Shown here one piece after another: positions 8,438-17,956 of a DNA stretch of 52,374 bases; position 1 is the stretch's first letter; each line of letters opens with the position of its first letter. Under the pieces are notes generated by a model. That model ran no database searches. It was not told the origin of the DNA and worked only from the letters and a program-made list of their open reading frames with translations. The translations under genes were made by a program, and so were the position numbers. The stretch is from Jaenimonas drosophilae (Eukaryota > Euglenozoa > Kinetoplastea > Trypanosomatida > Trypanosomatidae): positions 1-52,374 of the forward strand of contig JASAON010001549.1 of NCBI GenBank assembly GCA_030849065.1. The letters are read 5' to 3'.

Positions 8438-11383
8438 TCACTTGCCTGTCATGGTGCGCCCCATGGCCTGGAATCCCTTCGCCACGGCTTTCGTGGCCTC
8501 CGCCAACAACGGCTGCGGTCGTGCGGAGTGTTGCGCCTCCATCTTATCAATCCATGCCAGCGCATCCACCTCCATGGATTCAGGGGAGAGAGGAAAGTGC
8601 ATCGCAGCACGCAGCCCGGGCAGATTGAGGCTGCACAGCATCTGCTTCCATCGAGGAATGTGTCGGGCTGTGCTCTCAACGCACACATCCACGCACGCCC
8701 GCATCCCCGCAAAGTCGCGATCGCCGCCGTTGAATGCGTCTAGAAGACTCTCCTGCAGGCAGCCCTGCATCACCAGGCCAACCTGGGCGAGGGAGGAGCC
8801 AGCCACACTCATCAATACCGACTGCTGCAGCAACGCACTCAGCTCTCTGAGAACGCTACCCGCATGCTGCATAGCGTCCACGAAGGCGTTGCGCTGTGGT
8901 TGATCCATCGCAAACGGATCTTGGCGCTGGGCCTCCATCAGCTGCCGCCAGTGGGAGATGCGCGCGGCGGCCTTGAGGCGGTCGAGGAGCTCACCCGTGA
9001 TGGCGGCCAATAGGCGCTCAATGCCTTTCTGCAACGGCGCCACGAATAAGTCGGCTGCGGCGCGAAGAAGCCGCGGCTCGCCAAATTTCTGGCGCGCACG
9101 AAGGCCGTAGTTTCCCACCCAATGCAGTACAAACTGCTGCTCCGCGGCGGAGACGAGCACTGGCATCACCGCGCACGTATTCACGAAGATGGCGAGTTGC
9201 GTCAGCGCTCTTGACCCTACCGACATGAGCTGCCCGTGGAGAGACTCAACAATGGTGCGGAAAAGCACACCAATGTACTTGAGCAGCATGGCATCCACGT
9301 TGTTAAGCTCCGACTGTTGCACCGCAGTGGTGCTCGTACTCACTTCCATCACGGCGTAGCACTGATCCAGGAACTCCATCACCCGATCTCCTGTCATGGG
9401 AACAAGGAGGCTGTAGGGCAGCGATGCGCCCGCCACGTAGGCCGTTGGTATCTTCAGCTCCAAATCTCCGCACTGATCGAGATGAAAACGCTGAACGTAG
9501 GAGATGAATTGCTCGGGTTGCTCCATCGTGAGAGGCTGCAGCGCATCACTCAGGATGAGCTGGGTACACTCCAGGCAGGCTCCTTGCAGCCACCAGCTGA
9601 TGATGTTGTCGCTGAGCGACTCCACCACACGTGAAATGGCAATGGTGCTCAAGATGGTGGTGCTCGAGAGAGAAAGTGTGTTGCGCACAACACTCCGCAG
9701 GATGCGGAAGACAGCCAGCATGTGCTCTGAAAAGTTCGGTCCGTTGAGTAGAGCTTGCGAGATTTGACGAGCACGATCTGCCATCGCGTTGGAGATGCGC
9801 TCCCACAAGTGAAGCACGCTCATGCCCCACTCCTCCTGCAGCGATCCATCCACCTGCAGCAACATGCGCACGGTGTTCTCAATGAGCAGGAAGCCCACCG
9901 CAGTGGCGCAGTAGCGCTCAAAATCCGCCACCAAATCTGCACTCCGCGAGCCATCGCGGACAAAATGGGCCTCGATGAGATCCACACGCGCCTGTTGCGT
10001 GCGGCCGTCGGTGAAGGCGCGCTTGAAGAGCTCCCGCTTTCCCAACGCGGCGAAGACCTCGGAGATGCTCGCGCCAGCGATGATGGTTGCAATCGAGCTC
10101 GATGCAGAAAAGTTGGCCAAGTGAATGCGTGCGGGCAGGAATGTTTCTGATACCCACCAGCCATGACCTCCACCAGAAACAACGAGCTCCTTGCGGATTG
10201 TTCCTGGCGCCACCTCACCCGACCACTGCAGCACTGCCATGCCGATTGGAGTCGCCTGCTCGCGCAACACGCGCAGCCACAACTGCATCTGCTGAATGGC
10301 CTCGGCCAACACCGTCGCCGTCATGGAGGGAACTCTCCGTTGAAGTACATACGCACCGAGGGCGTACTCTGCGAGTGGCGCCGCTTGGCGCACCAACTCA
10401 GTGATGGACGCAACGGCGCCGGCGAGCTGCCCGCTGCGCACGTGTGCTTCTGCCGTCTCGAGGTACTCCGCCACAGAGAGCATCCGCTGAAGCAGTGCCT
10501 GGGCTTGCTGGAGATGTGCGCGTACGCTGCGACGTGCTGCAAGATCCATCACCACCTCACGCACCTCCAGCACCGCCGTTCGCACCAATGCCGTGGCCCC
10601 GCTGAGCTCCGCGCCGACGAGCTGAGCTTCGTCGTCAGAGATGGCCAAGCACTGATGCACCGCCTGAAGGAAGGCCGGGTAGTGGTGGGAGCACAACTTC
10701 TCAACCTGCTTTTCGTGCTCATCGACGAAGGTGGCGAGGTCGGCGAGGAGCTCCGCCTCTTCATGCTGCGCGTAGGCCTGACGAACGGCACGGTAGTCCG
10801 CGAAATCACCATCCATCAGCGCCGCCACCGCCGCTTGCCGCGACGCGGCGGTGGAGCGCACCGCAAGTGCCACATCCTCCGCCAGAGCTGCCGTACTACT
10901 TCTACCAGCCGCAGCAGTTGTTGCCGCGGATGCGGAGGTCTCCCCACCCTTGGCACGAGTGCGCGACTCGGCGAGTGTGGGCGGTGCGGGCATCATCCAC
11001 TCTGGTCCTGCGGCCGCGCTCCACGTGAGCGCCTTCTCCACCTGCCGCAATGCTTCCACGGATGGGAGGAGGAGCACCGCAGGGGTGAATTCCGCCGCCG
11101 CCGCGTTGTTGGGCCTCGACTCCGCCGTTTCCGCGGTGATACGCAAACGAAGCGGCGGCTCAGCGGCCACGGTCAGGCCGCGGTTCTCAAAGCGCACGTA
11201 CGCCTTGCACGCCTTCACCTTGATGAGATAGGTGTAGGCCGTGGTGCGAAGGAGCAGGACGGCCTTGGCGGTGCCATGGCGCTCGAGGTGGATGGCAAGG
11301 TTGGCACTGTGAAACACAATGTGTGGGGAGTCGCCGTAATCCGCCAAGATGGCCTTCCACCGCTCCTGGGCATCTGCCTCCAT
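8438..11383 (-). CDS. Exocyst subunit Sec15-like protein
   Basis: A 981-residue helical protein resembling Sec15/EXOC6, the exocyst subunit that links vesicle Rab GTPases to the tethering complex near the flagellar pocket in trypanosomes. The N-terminal 120 residues (IVFHSANLAIHLERHG, YLIKVKACKAYVRF) look like a beta-rich, possibly PH-like region. The middle has the Sec15-like stretch HHYPAFLQAVHQCLAI and QAQALLQRMLSVAEYLETAE. The C-terminal CATCHR-like region includes LPYSLLVPMTGDRVMEFLDQ, which parallels the Sec15 'FPFSKMVPxVxxxVKEF' segment. The frame is open to 11791, but that would overlap the next gene. A pyrimidine tract (11439-11476 on the minus strand) and AG at 11437-11438 point to the start at 11383 (MEADAQERW). 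Another exocyst or CATCHR subunit remains possible. Confidence 0.6.
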   Translation of the reverse strand: MEADAQERWKAILADYGDSPHIVFHSANLAIHLERHGTAKAVLLLRTTAYTYLIKVKACKAYVRFENRGLTVAAEPPLRLRITAETAESRPNNAAAAEFTPAVLLLPSVEALRQVEKALTWSAAAGPEWMMPAPPTLAESRTRAKGGETSASAATTAAAGRSSTAALAEDVALAVRSTAASRQAAVAALMDGDFADYRAVRQAYAQHEEAELLADLATFVDEHEKQVEKLCSHHYPAFLQAVHQCLAISDDEAQLVGAELSGATALVRTAVLEVREVVMDLAARRSVRAHLQQAQALLQRMLSVAEYLETAEAHVRSGQLAGAVASITELVRQAAPLAEYALGAYVLQRRVPSMTATVLAEAIQQMQLWLRVLREQATPIGMAVLQWSGEVAPGTIRKELVVSGGGHGWWVSETFLPARIHLANFSASSSIATIIAGASISEVFAALGKRELFKRAFTDGRTQQARVDLIEAHFVRDGSRSADLVADFERYCATAVGFLLIENTVRMLLQVDGSLQEEWGMSVLHLWERISNAMADRARQISQALLNGPNFSEHMLAVFRILRSVVRNTLSLSSTTILSTIAISRVVESLSDNIISWWLQGACLECTQLILSDALQPLTMEQPEQFISYVQRFHLDQCGDLELKIPTAYVAGASLPYSLLVPMTGDRVMEFLDQCYAVMEVSTSTTAVQQSELNNVDAMLLKYIGVLFRTIVESLHGQLMSVGSRALTQLAIFVNTCAVMPVLVSAAEQQFVLHWVGNYGLRARQKFGEPRLLRAAADLFVAPLQKGIERLLAAITGELLDRLKAAARISHWRQLMEAQRQDPFAMDQPQRNAFVDAMQHAGSVLRELSALLQQSVLMSVAGSSLAQVGLVMQGCLQESLLDAFNGGDRDFAGMRACVDVCVESTARHIPRWKQMLCSLNLPGLRAAMHFPLSPESMEVDALAWIDKMEAQHSARPQPLLAEATKAVAKGFQAMGRTMTGK

Positions 11384-11436
11384 CACCTTGATGCCCAATG
11401 ATGCTGCCACACGTTGTTGTTGTTGAAGTGCTTCTG

Positions 11437-11476
11437 CTGAAGTAGATGAGAGAGGGTAGAAGGAAGAGCATGAGGG
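11437..11476 (-). promoter_or_regulatory. Probable trans-splice acceptor for the Sec15-like gene
   Basis: The minus strand carries a pyrimidine-rich tract at 11439-11476 ending in CTTCAG, with AG at 11437-11438. Splicing here would leave a leader of about 53 bases before the ATG at 11383. This is the main reason for rejecting the longer frame that reaches 11791. Confidence 0.55.
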
Positions 11477-11706
11477 CACAACGTGGGCAGCAACATTATG
11501 ATGCACGCACATAACATTCTCCTTCATGCGGAGTTGAGGTTGCTTCTTCTTGTCGTTGTTGGGAGAGGTAGGATATACAGGCAAGGTTGCCACGAGACGG
11601 AGCGTTCTCGCCTCAGGATTGGCTGAATGTGTGGGGCTGGAGGAGGTGGCATGAGAACCTCTTCCTCCATCCACTGTGGTTCTATTGATCTCAAACGGAC
11701 GAACAT

Positions 11707-13290
11707 CTAGCGTTCCTCCCTGCAGCAGCAGAAGATGCGTGCGAGGGTGCTCGTCATGGCATCCCAGCACCCCGGGCAGCAGGAGCAGCAATTGCCATCA
11801 AACCAGCCGCAGCAGTACTCCTCAGCCCCATCAATCTCAGGAGGAGGCGTGGGGAAGTCCAGCGTGGAGCTCTCCGCCGACTTGATGGAGCCCACACTGC
11901 GGCTGTCGCTCGTGATGGGCTCCTGATCCTCGGCAAAGGGCTCGTGGTGCTTCCTCGATGCCACCGCCGCCACTGCGGTGCCGCGTCTTTGATTGGTGGT
12001 TGGTATATCTGGCAGAGAGCGGTGCCGTGAGGGTGTGCGGGAGTCCGAGGAGGGGCGCTTGGCTTCACTACTACTGCTGCTGCTGCTGCTGCAGGATGGG
12101 GTTGGTGCACGAAGTGAGCGGGATGGCTTCTTCTTCTCCGCCACACGTGGGTCCGCCAAGACATCATCGCCGCGGAGGAGCGCGGTAAAATCCTGCCGCG
12201 ACAGCGGCGCGCCGGCGAAGGTCGTCGCCCACGCGTTGGCGGAGTTCCGCACGCGTGGCTCCTCCACCGGCACTGGCGGCGGGCTGCGTGTTGGCCAATT
12301 GCTCGCCACATTCGCCCAAGGCTGCAAGCTGCGGTTGTGGCGATGAAGAGGGTCCAGCACAAATGTTGGCTGATTCATCTCCATCTCTGCTGCCGGTGGA
12401 GGTTGGGGCGGATTCTCGCGGTGGCGATGCACCTCCACCACCTCCGCGTCGTGGTGATGGATGGGGGAGGTTCCTGTGTTGGCAGTTGCCACGGAGAGCG
12501 GCAGTGGAGGCACCGAAAAGCGTCGCGAGGAGCTGCGACGGCTTGTGGGAGGGTCCGGTGCAGGGGAGGTGGAGGGCGGCAGGCTAACCTCGCGATCGGC
12601 GTCATGGGGCGGTGGGGGCGGAAGAGCAAGTGGCGGTGGCTGAGGTGCCTCCACATGTGGTGCAGGTATCGTCTGTTGCATCTGGTTGCGAACGAGCATG
12701 GATATATCCTCGTCCTCACCGCGCTGACTTGATCGCGAGCGCACCTCTCGCGAGAACGCCTCCTTCTGGCGAAGCAGCCGCGCCTCCATCAGCTTCAGCT
12801 GCTGCTCACGATGGAGAATGGCTTCATAGGCGGCCATCGTGGCGATACGCTCCGCGGTAGCTGAGGTCATGGAGGTATCGGAGCCACCCTCCTCCGCATC
12901 TGCCCCGGCTGCAGCAGAGCTGCCTGCGCTAGAGTAGGAGTACGTGTATTCGTAGCTACCCTCGGAAGAGGCATCGTGCTCCTCCTCCGTTGTGGCGGAG
13001 CTGTAGGCGGAGGTCTTGGAGTGAGGCGAGCAGGTTCGTGGCGATCCACTGCTTCCCTCTCCTCCCACATCCAGGGCTCTACCCCCACCGCTGTTGGCGG
13101 TGCTTGGTGGCGGATGTACTCCACGTCGATCACGTGGGGGCGTTGCGACCGGTGGCGGGGGAGGTGGAGGAGCTGCCGCTGCACGTGCGATGGCGGTTCC
13201 GCGTCGGGGATTATCGTTAAAGTAGGAACGCTTCGGTTCGTCGTCGTCACTCTCGCTCGATGCGGACCACAGCTGCCCTTGACGCCTCAT
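11707..13290 (-). CDS. Low-complexity protein with a cysteine-rich C-terminal tail
   Basis: A 527-residue protein I cannot assign. Most of it is predicted disordered: an acidic start (ESDDDEPKR), poly-Ala and poly-Pro runs near 37-47, acidic and Ser/Tyr-rich patches (EGSYEYTYSYSS), further Pro-rich stretches and a poly-Ser run near 400. A helical stretch lies at about 145-185 (AYEAILHREQQLKLMEARLL). The last 35 residues are quite different: EEYCCGWFDGNCCSCCPGCW, then a short hydrophobic helix, then IFCCCREER. Eleven cysteines in that tail suggest multiple palmitoylation and membrane attachment, or less likely metal binding. No signal peptide. The start is ATG at 13290. Function unknown; a membrane-tethered scaffold is my inference. 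Confidence 0.75.
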   Translation of the reverse strand: MRRQGQLWSASSESDDDEPKRSYFNDNPRRGTAIARAAAAPPPPPPPVATPPRDRRGVHPPPSTANSGGGRALDVGGEGSSGSPRTCSPHSKTSAYSSATTEEEHDASSEGSYEYTYSYSSAGSSAAAGADAEEGGSDTSMTSATAERIATMAAYEAILHREQQLKLMEARLLRQKEAFSREVRSRSSQRGEDEDISMLVRNQMQQTIPAPHVEAPQPPPLALPPPPPHDADREVSLPPSTSPAPDPPTSRRSSSRRFSVPPLPLSVATANTGTSPIHHHDAEVVEVHRHRENPPQPPPAAEMEMNQPTFVLDPLHRHNRSLQPWANVASNWPTRSPPPVPVEEPRVRNSANAWATTFAGAPLSRQDFTALLRGDDVLADPRVAEKKKPSRSLRAPTPSCSSSSSSSSEAKRPSSDSRTPSRHRSLPDIPTTNQRRGTAVAAVASRKHHEPFAEDQEPITSDSRSVGSIKSAESSTLDFPTPPPEIDGAEEYCCGWFDGNCCSCCPGCWDAMTSTLARIFCCCREER

Positions 13291-13829
13291 ACTTGATGAG
13301 TAGCCCCACCGTGTTGGGGATATGGCACAAGATGGTGATGAGAGCCACCGCCCACGTCAGAGGAGGAGTGTGCGTGTGTGTGAATGTATTTTGTGGAGAA
13401 GGTCAGTCTATGCGCATCAACTGCAATCAACCAACACAGAAAAAAAAACGAAGATATGAAGAGAAACAAGAAGATGTGAGCACGAAGATTCTCATGTCAG
13501 GCATGCTGGTGATGTAAATACCACATCGTGGCGGCGTTGTTGCATATTAGGATAGGATGATGTGGAGGCGCGATAGGTGCACCACCGCAACAAAAGCGGT
13601 ACTCGTGGTTGTGAGGTCCGCGGATGTGCGGTAGAAGTCTCAGCACATTCAGGTTCTCGTGCCATCACCACACACACACACACACACACACCGAAGCGCG
13701 TCGTCGCTTCCTTCCGGTGCTTAAGATGATCCCAGCACCACCTCCACTTTCTCCCATGGAGCACATTGAGAATAGCGCACGAGATGCGTGCGTGAGAGGG
13801 CGGAGGTGTCCGTGGCAAACCGAATGACG
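13291..13829. other. Spacer with CA repeat and pyrimidine tracts
   Basis: About 540 bases between the cysteine-tail gene and the PSP1 gene. It contains a CA repeat (about 13667-13691) and, on the minus strand, a T-rich stretch near 13440-13450 that could serve splicing of the downstream gene. The minus frame at 13492-13818 is built around the CA repeat and does not look like a protein. Confidence 0.5.
13667..13691. repeat. CA dinucleotide repeat
   Basis: About a dozen CA units, with one early interruption, in the spacer upstream of the cysteine-tail gene's neighbour. Confidence 0.85.
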
Positions 13830-14723
13830 TTACTCTGCTGCGTTGTCCGGCTCCATCCAGATGCGCGCACGAAAGGTCTTGTAGAGGTCTCGAACCAGGT
13901 TGCGGAAGTCCAGCCGTTGCTGTGAATGGTAATAAAAGGTGAGCTTTCGGCGATCAAATTGGTACTCCGCATCCACAATGATCATGGGAAGAGCGTGCTC
14001 AACCACCTTCTCCTGAGCAACATGTACCGCCCGCATCTCGAGCTCGCTCTGCACGCCCTCGAGCTGCGACGCTTCAAGGTCCGTCGCAACGCGCAGCACC
14101 TTGCCAGCGCCCATGGCACAGGGCTCCCCTGTGGATGGGCCTGGCTCCGTGGCGCGCCAGGCATGCACCACACGGCCAATATCCTCCCCGCGATCTCCGC
14201 CCACGACGACGTAGCCCCGTGGCGCGACGTACCACTGCGACTCATACTGCAGCCGGCGTTGACGCTTGAACTCCACAATCACACGAAACTGGGCGGTGCC
14301 GTCGCTGTGTGGCGAGCGCTCGCTGGTCGTCTTGGCGCAACGCTCCGCGGCCCTCGCCCAGACGCCCTCGCCGCGATCTGCCGCCTGACGTGCCGTGTTG
14401 GGCAATCCGCTGCCCATCACCTCATCGAGGAGCGTATCGTAGTTTACCGAGGCCGGGGTCGCCATGGAGTGGCGGAAGGGCGGGCTTGCTGGAGTGTGGG
14501 CGGGGAAGGGGCGCTGTGGGGTTCCTGCAACGACATGATCGGCACCGTGGCGCTGTGGTGTTGCGGAGGAGTCAGCCGCCCCTCCTTCGAGGAGCTGCGC
14601 TTCCACGTGGCGCAGCTTGCTGATCAGCGCGGCGTGGCTGACCTCGAGGGCGGAGGAGGAGTCCTTGTACCATTGGTCAATGGCACGACGAGTATCATCT
14701 ACTTCCTGGGCCACAGAGAACAT
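13830..14723 (-). CDS. PSP1 C-terminal domain protein
   Basis: A 297-residue protein ending in a PSP1 C-terminal conserved domain (about 145-290), the family that includes yeast PSP1 and bacterial RicT/YaaT and is expanded in trypanosomatids. Diagnostic stretches are YVVVGGDRGEDIGRVVHAW, then KVLRVATDLEASQL, VVEHALPMIIVDAEYQFDRR and KLTFYYHSQQRLDFRNLVRD. This last is the classic YxFDxxKLTFYYxxxxRxDFRxLV pattern. The N-terminal 55 residues are helical (LISKLRHVEAQLLEG), followed by a Pro/Ala-rich linker with repeated TPQR motifs. In T. brucei, proteins with this domain occur in cytoplasmic mRNA regulators. A role in mRNA stability or translation is therefore plausible but inferred. The start is ATG at 14721-14723. 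Confidence 0.9.
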   Translation of the reverse strand: MFSVAQEVDDTRRAIDQWYKDSSSALEVSHAALISKLRHVEAQLLEGGAADSSATPQRHGADHVVAGTPQRPFPAHTPASPPFRHSMATPASVNYDTLLDEVMGSGLPNTARQAADRGEGVWARAAERCAKTTSERSPHSDGTAQFRVIVEFKRQRRLQYESQWYVAPRGYVVVGGDRGEDIGRVVHAWRATEPGPSTGEPCAMGAGKVLRVATDLEASQLEGVQSELEMRAVHVAQEKVVEHALPMIIVDAEYQFDRRKLTFYYHSQQRLDFRNLVRDLYKTFRARIWMEPDNAAE

Positions 14724-15086
14724 ATCTACGCAAAGTTAGGGGTGAAGGTGAAAATGAATTCAGCCACACACAATGTTTATGTGTGGGGTGTTGCTACTGC
14801 TCGCTATGCGGTGTTGGGGGAGGTGGGGGAGTACTCCGCAAAAAACACTCGTTCTGGTGTTGGCTGGCGGTGCGGGCGTTGGTGAATCCACAGCAGCCAG
14901 CGATGGGCGGCCCTGAAGTGAAGGAGGAAGTAGGATGGGAAGTGGCAGGCTAAGAAGACTGCCAACAACACAGCATCATCAACCAAACAAAGAAGAGAAG
15001 TGCAGAATTGTGAAGCATTGTGTGGGGACAAGAAGTGTGAATGTAGCAGGCTCATCACTTGGAGCACATTGGCGCGTTTGTTTTCC
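14724..15086. other. Spacer without a gene
   Basis: About 360 bases between the PSP1 and NIF3 genes. The minus frame over 14804-15145 overlaps the NIF3 3' end and is Leu/Phe-rich from pyrimidine tracts. I see no RNA gene or repeat. Confidence 0.5.
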
Positions 15087-15908
15087 TTACCACACGGTGA
15101 GGGGATCGCGATCCACCTCCGATACGAGGATCGTCGCCGATGCAAGCCTCTCCTTCAACATTGGCGCGAGCACATCGGTAAGATAGCCCCGCTCCGAGTT
15201 GGTGTGCTCACAGAGAACTACGGCTGAACCACCAGCAACAGCTGCAAGAACCTCATGATGGCCCATCTCACCACTCACCAGGACATCCACGCTTTGACGT
15301 AGCTGCTTGAAGACGCCCCCGCCACTGCCAGCGCAGAGGGCAACTGAGTGGATGGGCTGCGTGCGGCTCCACGCTGGTGGCATCGCAACGCGGAGATGCT
15401 GAAGACGGAGGCCCTTCTTCAGATTTGCCACCAGCGAATCCATCGTGATGTTCGCCGACAGCTGCAGCACACGGCCCATGCCGCAGCGTGTGGGGTCAGC
15501 GTTGGGCGCCGTCGTGGGAATTATTGGAGAGGAGGCGGCATCGACGTCGATGAGGCGTGCCAGCCAGTCGTTGATGCCACCTTCAACGGCGTCGAGAGAC
15601 GTGTGTGGGGCGAAGATGGATATGCCATCGCGGATCACCTCCAACAACATCCGTTCCTTGGGAGACGCAAGTTGCAGGTGCTTGAGTGAGGCAAAGATGG
15701 GCGGGTGGTAGGCCACAATGACCTCCGCGTGATGCCGCTGGCACTCAGCCAAAACCTCAGGCGTCAGGTCAATGGTGAGCATCACGACACCGCTTTCGTT
15801 GGGGGTTGGGGCCTCCACGAGAACTCCAACGTTGTCCCATGAACGATCCGCAAGGGCCAGCGGCGCGAACTCCTTCATGACACCCGCCACGCGGTTGATC
15901 AACGCCAT
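15087..15908 (-). CDS. NIF3/DUF34 family dimetal protein
   Basis: A 273-residue member of the NIF3 (GTP cyclohydrolase I type 2 / DUF34) family, a widespread fold with a two-metal site and no settled biochemical role. The metal ligands are all visible: YHPP with His68, HTSLDAVEGG with His102 and Asp106, and CEHTNSERG with His235 and Glu239. The start SWDNVGVLVE matches the family's 'WDNVGLLVG' motif. The segment VSGEMGHHEVLAA matches the family 'TGE..HH' motif. Length is typical of the short form without the inserted PII-like domain. The ATG at 15908 is directly at the conserved N-terminus, so the start is firm. Metal binding is likely; substrate unknown. Confidence 0.93.
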   Translation of the reverse strand: MALINRVAGVMKEFAPLALADRSWDNVGVLVEAPTPNESGVVMLTIDLTPEVLAECQRHHAEVIVAYHPPIFASLKHLQLASPKERMLLEVIRDGISIFAPHTSLDAVEGGINDWLARLIDVDAASSPIIPTTAPNADPTRCGMGRVLQLSANITMDSLVANLKKGLRLQHLRVAMPPAWSRTQPIHSVALCAGSGGGVFKQLRQSVDVLVSGEMGHHEVLAAVAGGSAVVLCEHTNSERGYLTDVLAPMLKERLASATILVSEVDRDPLTVW

Positions 15909-16161
15909 GCTGTGGTGATTGAGGTATAATGTGATTGTGCTTGTGCGGAGAAGTGTAGAGAGCCCCTAGCCTCAAACGAGATCAATCAAGCTGAAAAAGA
16001 GGAGGAGAAGGTGTTCGTGCGCATGTTGCCGCTGCACACATCCGACGACTCAGAGATTGTCCTTGAGCCACAGACATTGCACATCAAAATTTTCCCTTTT
16101 CACGCACATGAGCCTTGCGCGACATGTACGTACAGCTGCCACGAGGAATGAGGACGATGAA

Positions 16162-17424
16162 TCACGCTCGCATCGCTGCTCGCTTGCGTCGCGACTCCAG
16201 CCAGCGGTAACGATTTGAAGTTGGCAGCGGCATCTCCTCCGGCGCGCATGCTGCAGGTGCTTGACCGAACCACCTGTGCTGAAGTAGCTCCTCCGCGCGC
16301 GGCCTCTTCGATGGCTCCAACTGAAGCATCTCCTGCACAAAGATGATGTTCTCCATATCAATGTGCATGCCTTCACAACGAGCAACAAATGTGCTCCGCT
16401 TCCCCTTTGGGTAGCTGAAATGGCGCACGTGCCCTCCACTTGCTGAGGAGCGCTGCGCATGGAACACACCGCTCGACGGCGATGGGCTGCCAAGCCAGTC
16501 GCTGATGCTGCCAATGGCCTCCAACTCCGTGTTGGCCGTCACAAAGGGCGTTCCGCCCGTCAACATCTCGAAGAGAATGCACCCACAACACCACACATCG
16601 AGCGCGAAGTCGTAGCGAGAAGATGCGGAGCCACCCTGCAGCAGCTCCGGCGGGCGGTACGTCAACGTGCACGGCGGTCCCGTCATTTTCCCCTGCCGCT
16701 CCGAACAGAACCGCGACCACCCAAAGTCAAGGAGCTTGACGCAACCGCGGTGGTCGAGCATCACGTTGCTGAGCTTGAGGTCGCGGTGGATGACCTTGTG
16801 TCGGTGGAGGTATGCCACCGCCTCAAGTAACTGCCGCATGATGCACTTGATGGAAGGAAGCGGCATCCGTGCGCGTACGTGGGCAGAGGCGTTCTCCTCC
16901 GCCTCCTTTGCTGGCGGACGACGCCATGAGCGCACCAGTGAAGCAAGGTCATGATCGGCGAGTGGCATGATCATGATGAGGTGCCCATTCTCCAAGATGT
17001 GGTAGTCAAGTAGGTTCATCAGATTGGGGTGCTTCAAAGTGGAGAGGAGATGCAGCTCTCGCGTGGAGGTCGTGTGGAGACCCATCAGCGACCTCCCACC
17101 ACTGTGAAGCAAACGGAACACGCGCTTCATGGTAAGGTACGTGCACGCCTCAACATCGTAGATAATGTGTACCTCACCAAAGCTGCCTTCGCCAATTTTG
17201 ATGATACGGCGGTAGCGTGCGTTGAGCACATCCATGGTGGGGAGAGGAATCCAGCTCAGCGCGGCAGGCGGCGCCATCTCCGTGGATAAGCGAGCGAGAC
17301 ACTTGCTGTAGCCGTGGAGGACCTGCTGGAGGTACTCGTCCGACTCAACCTGCAGCACACTCCGAGGCGAAGTCTCGCGCTCGCTGATCAACTCAAAACG
17401 CCGACGTTGTGGTGACGGCTCCAT
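16162..17424 (-). CDS. CMGC-type (CDK-like) serine/threonine protein kinase
   Basis: A 420-residue kinase with an N-terminal extension of about 70 residues. Catalytic elements are complete: Gly-rich loop GEGSFGEV (78-85), Lys100, helix-C Glu123 in TRELHLLSTLKHPN, HRDLKLSN with Asp215, DFG at 233-235, and the CMGC-type YRPPELL near 256-262, followed by DVWCCGCILFEMLTGGTPF. The loop TSTRELHLL occupies the PSTAIRE position but does not match it, so the cyclin partner cannot be inferred. There is an insert of about 15 residues between helix D and helix E (PAKEAEENASAHV). The C-terminal lobe ends with RPRAEELLQHRWF. It resembles the cdc2-related kinase group of trypanosomatids. It is predicted active; the pathway is unknown. 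Confidence 0.9.
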   Translation of the reverse strand: MEPSPQRRRFELISERETSPRSVLQVESDEYLQQVLHGYSKCLARLSTEMAPPAALSWIPLPTMDVLNARYRRIIKIGEGSFGEVHIIYDVEACTYLTMKRVFRLLHSGGRSLMGLHTTSTRELHLLSTLKHPNLMNLLDYHILENGHLIMIMPLADHDLASLVRSWRRPPAKEAEENASAHVRARMPLPSIKCIMRQLLEAVAYLHRHKVIHRDLKLSNVMLDHRGCVKLLDFGWSRFCSERQGKMTGPPCTLTYRPPELLQGGSASSRYDFALDVWCCGCILFEMLTGGTPFVTANTELEAIGSISDWLGSPSPSSGVFHAQRSSASGGHVRHFSYPKGKRSTFVARCEGMHIDMENIIFVQEMLQLEPSKRPRAEELLQHRWFGQAPAACAPEEMPLPTSNRYRWLESRRKRAAMRA

Positions 17425-17956
17425 CCTGTGTATCTACCGTCGCGTACCAGCAATGCTTGGATCTAGGGTGTTGATGTGAGAAGGAGGGGCAGGTACACTT
17501 CCCCCATATCCCACTTCCAAAAACGAATAAAGCACAGACACACACAGAGAGAGAGAGAGAGAGGGAGTGAGAGCACGAGTCAGATGATCGCAGCAACGAC
17601 ACTGCACGAGTGAAAACAAGAGTCTTCGAATACGTGCGTAGCAACGCGGTGCGGTGAGCATTGAGAAGGAGTAGCCCTCATATGCCCATGAAAAAGGAAG
17701 AAACAGATTGGGGAGTGTGGCACGTTGTGGTTGTGTGAGTGGCAACCCACTAGTACGATTGGTAGTGGATTGAGCGCCTGCAACAAGACGGTTGAAGCAA
17801 CTTCTCTCCCCACGACACCTCTTGCATTGTGGCTGCCCTCATGAAGGGTCATGGAAAACAGAATGAGCTTAGATATTAGAAGGATTGTGTGGGGTGATTG
17901 TGCTCCGAGGGACGAACACACGCTAGATGATATATGTAGATATCTGTGCCATGGGG
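17425..17956. other. Spacer with CA/GA repeat
   Basis: About 530 bases between the kinase and seryl-tRNA synthetase genes. A CA run passes into a GA run at about 17537-17564; on the minus strand this is a CT-rich tract that could serve as the splice signal for the kinase gene. No protein-like frame or RNA gene is seen. Confidence 0.5.
17537..17564. repeat. CA-GA dinucleotide repeat
   Basis: A CA repeat directly joined to about nine GA units. On the coding strand it reads as a long CT tract just upstream of the kinase start at 17424. Confidence 0.8.

Noticed and set aside
10163..11401. Long plus-strand frame of 412 codons
   Set aside because: It lies opposite the Sec15-like gene. High GC content leaves antisense frames open by chance, and its His/Arg/Leu-rich composition matches no family.
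11384..11791. In-frame N-terminal extension of the Sec15-like gene
   Set aside because: It overlaps the 3' end of the next gene and contains a pyrimidine tract and splice acceptor, so it should be upstream of the mature mRNA start.
13926..14885. Plus-strand frame of 319 codons
   Set aside because: It is antisense to the PSP1 gene, which carries clear conserved motifs on the minus strand.
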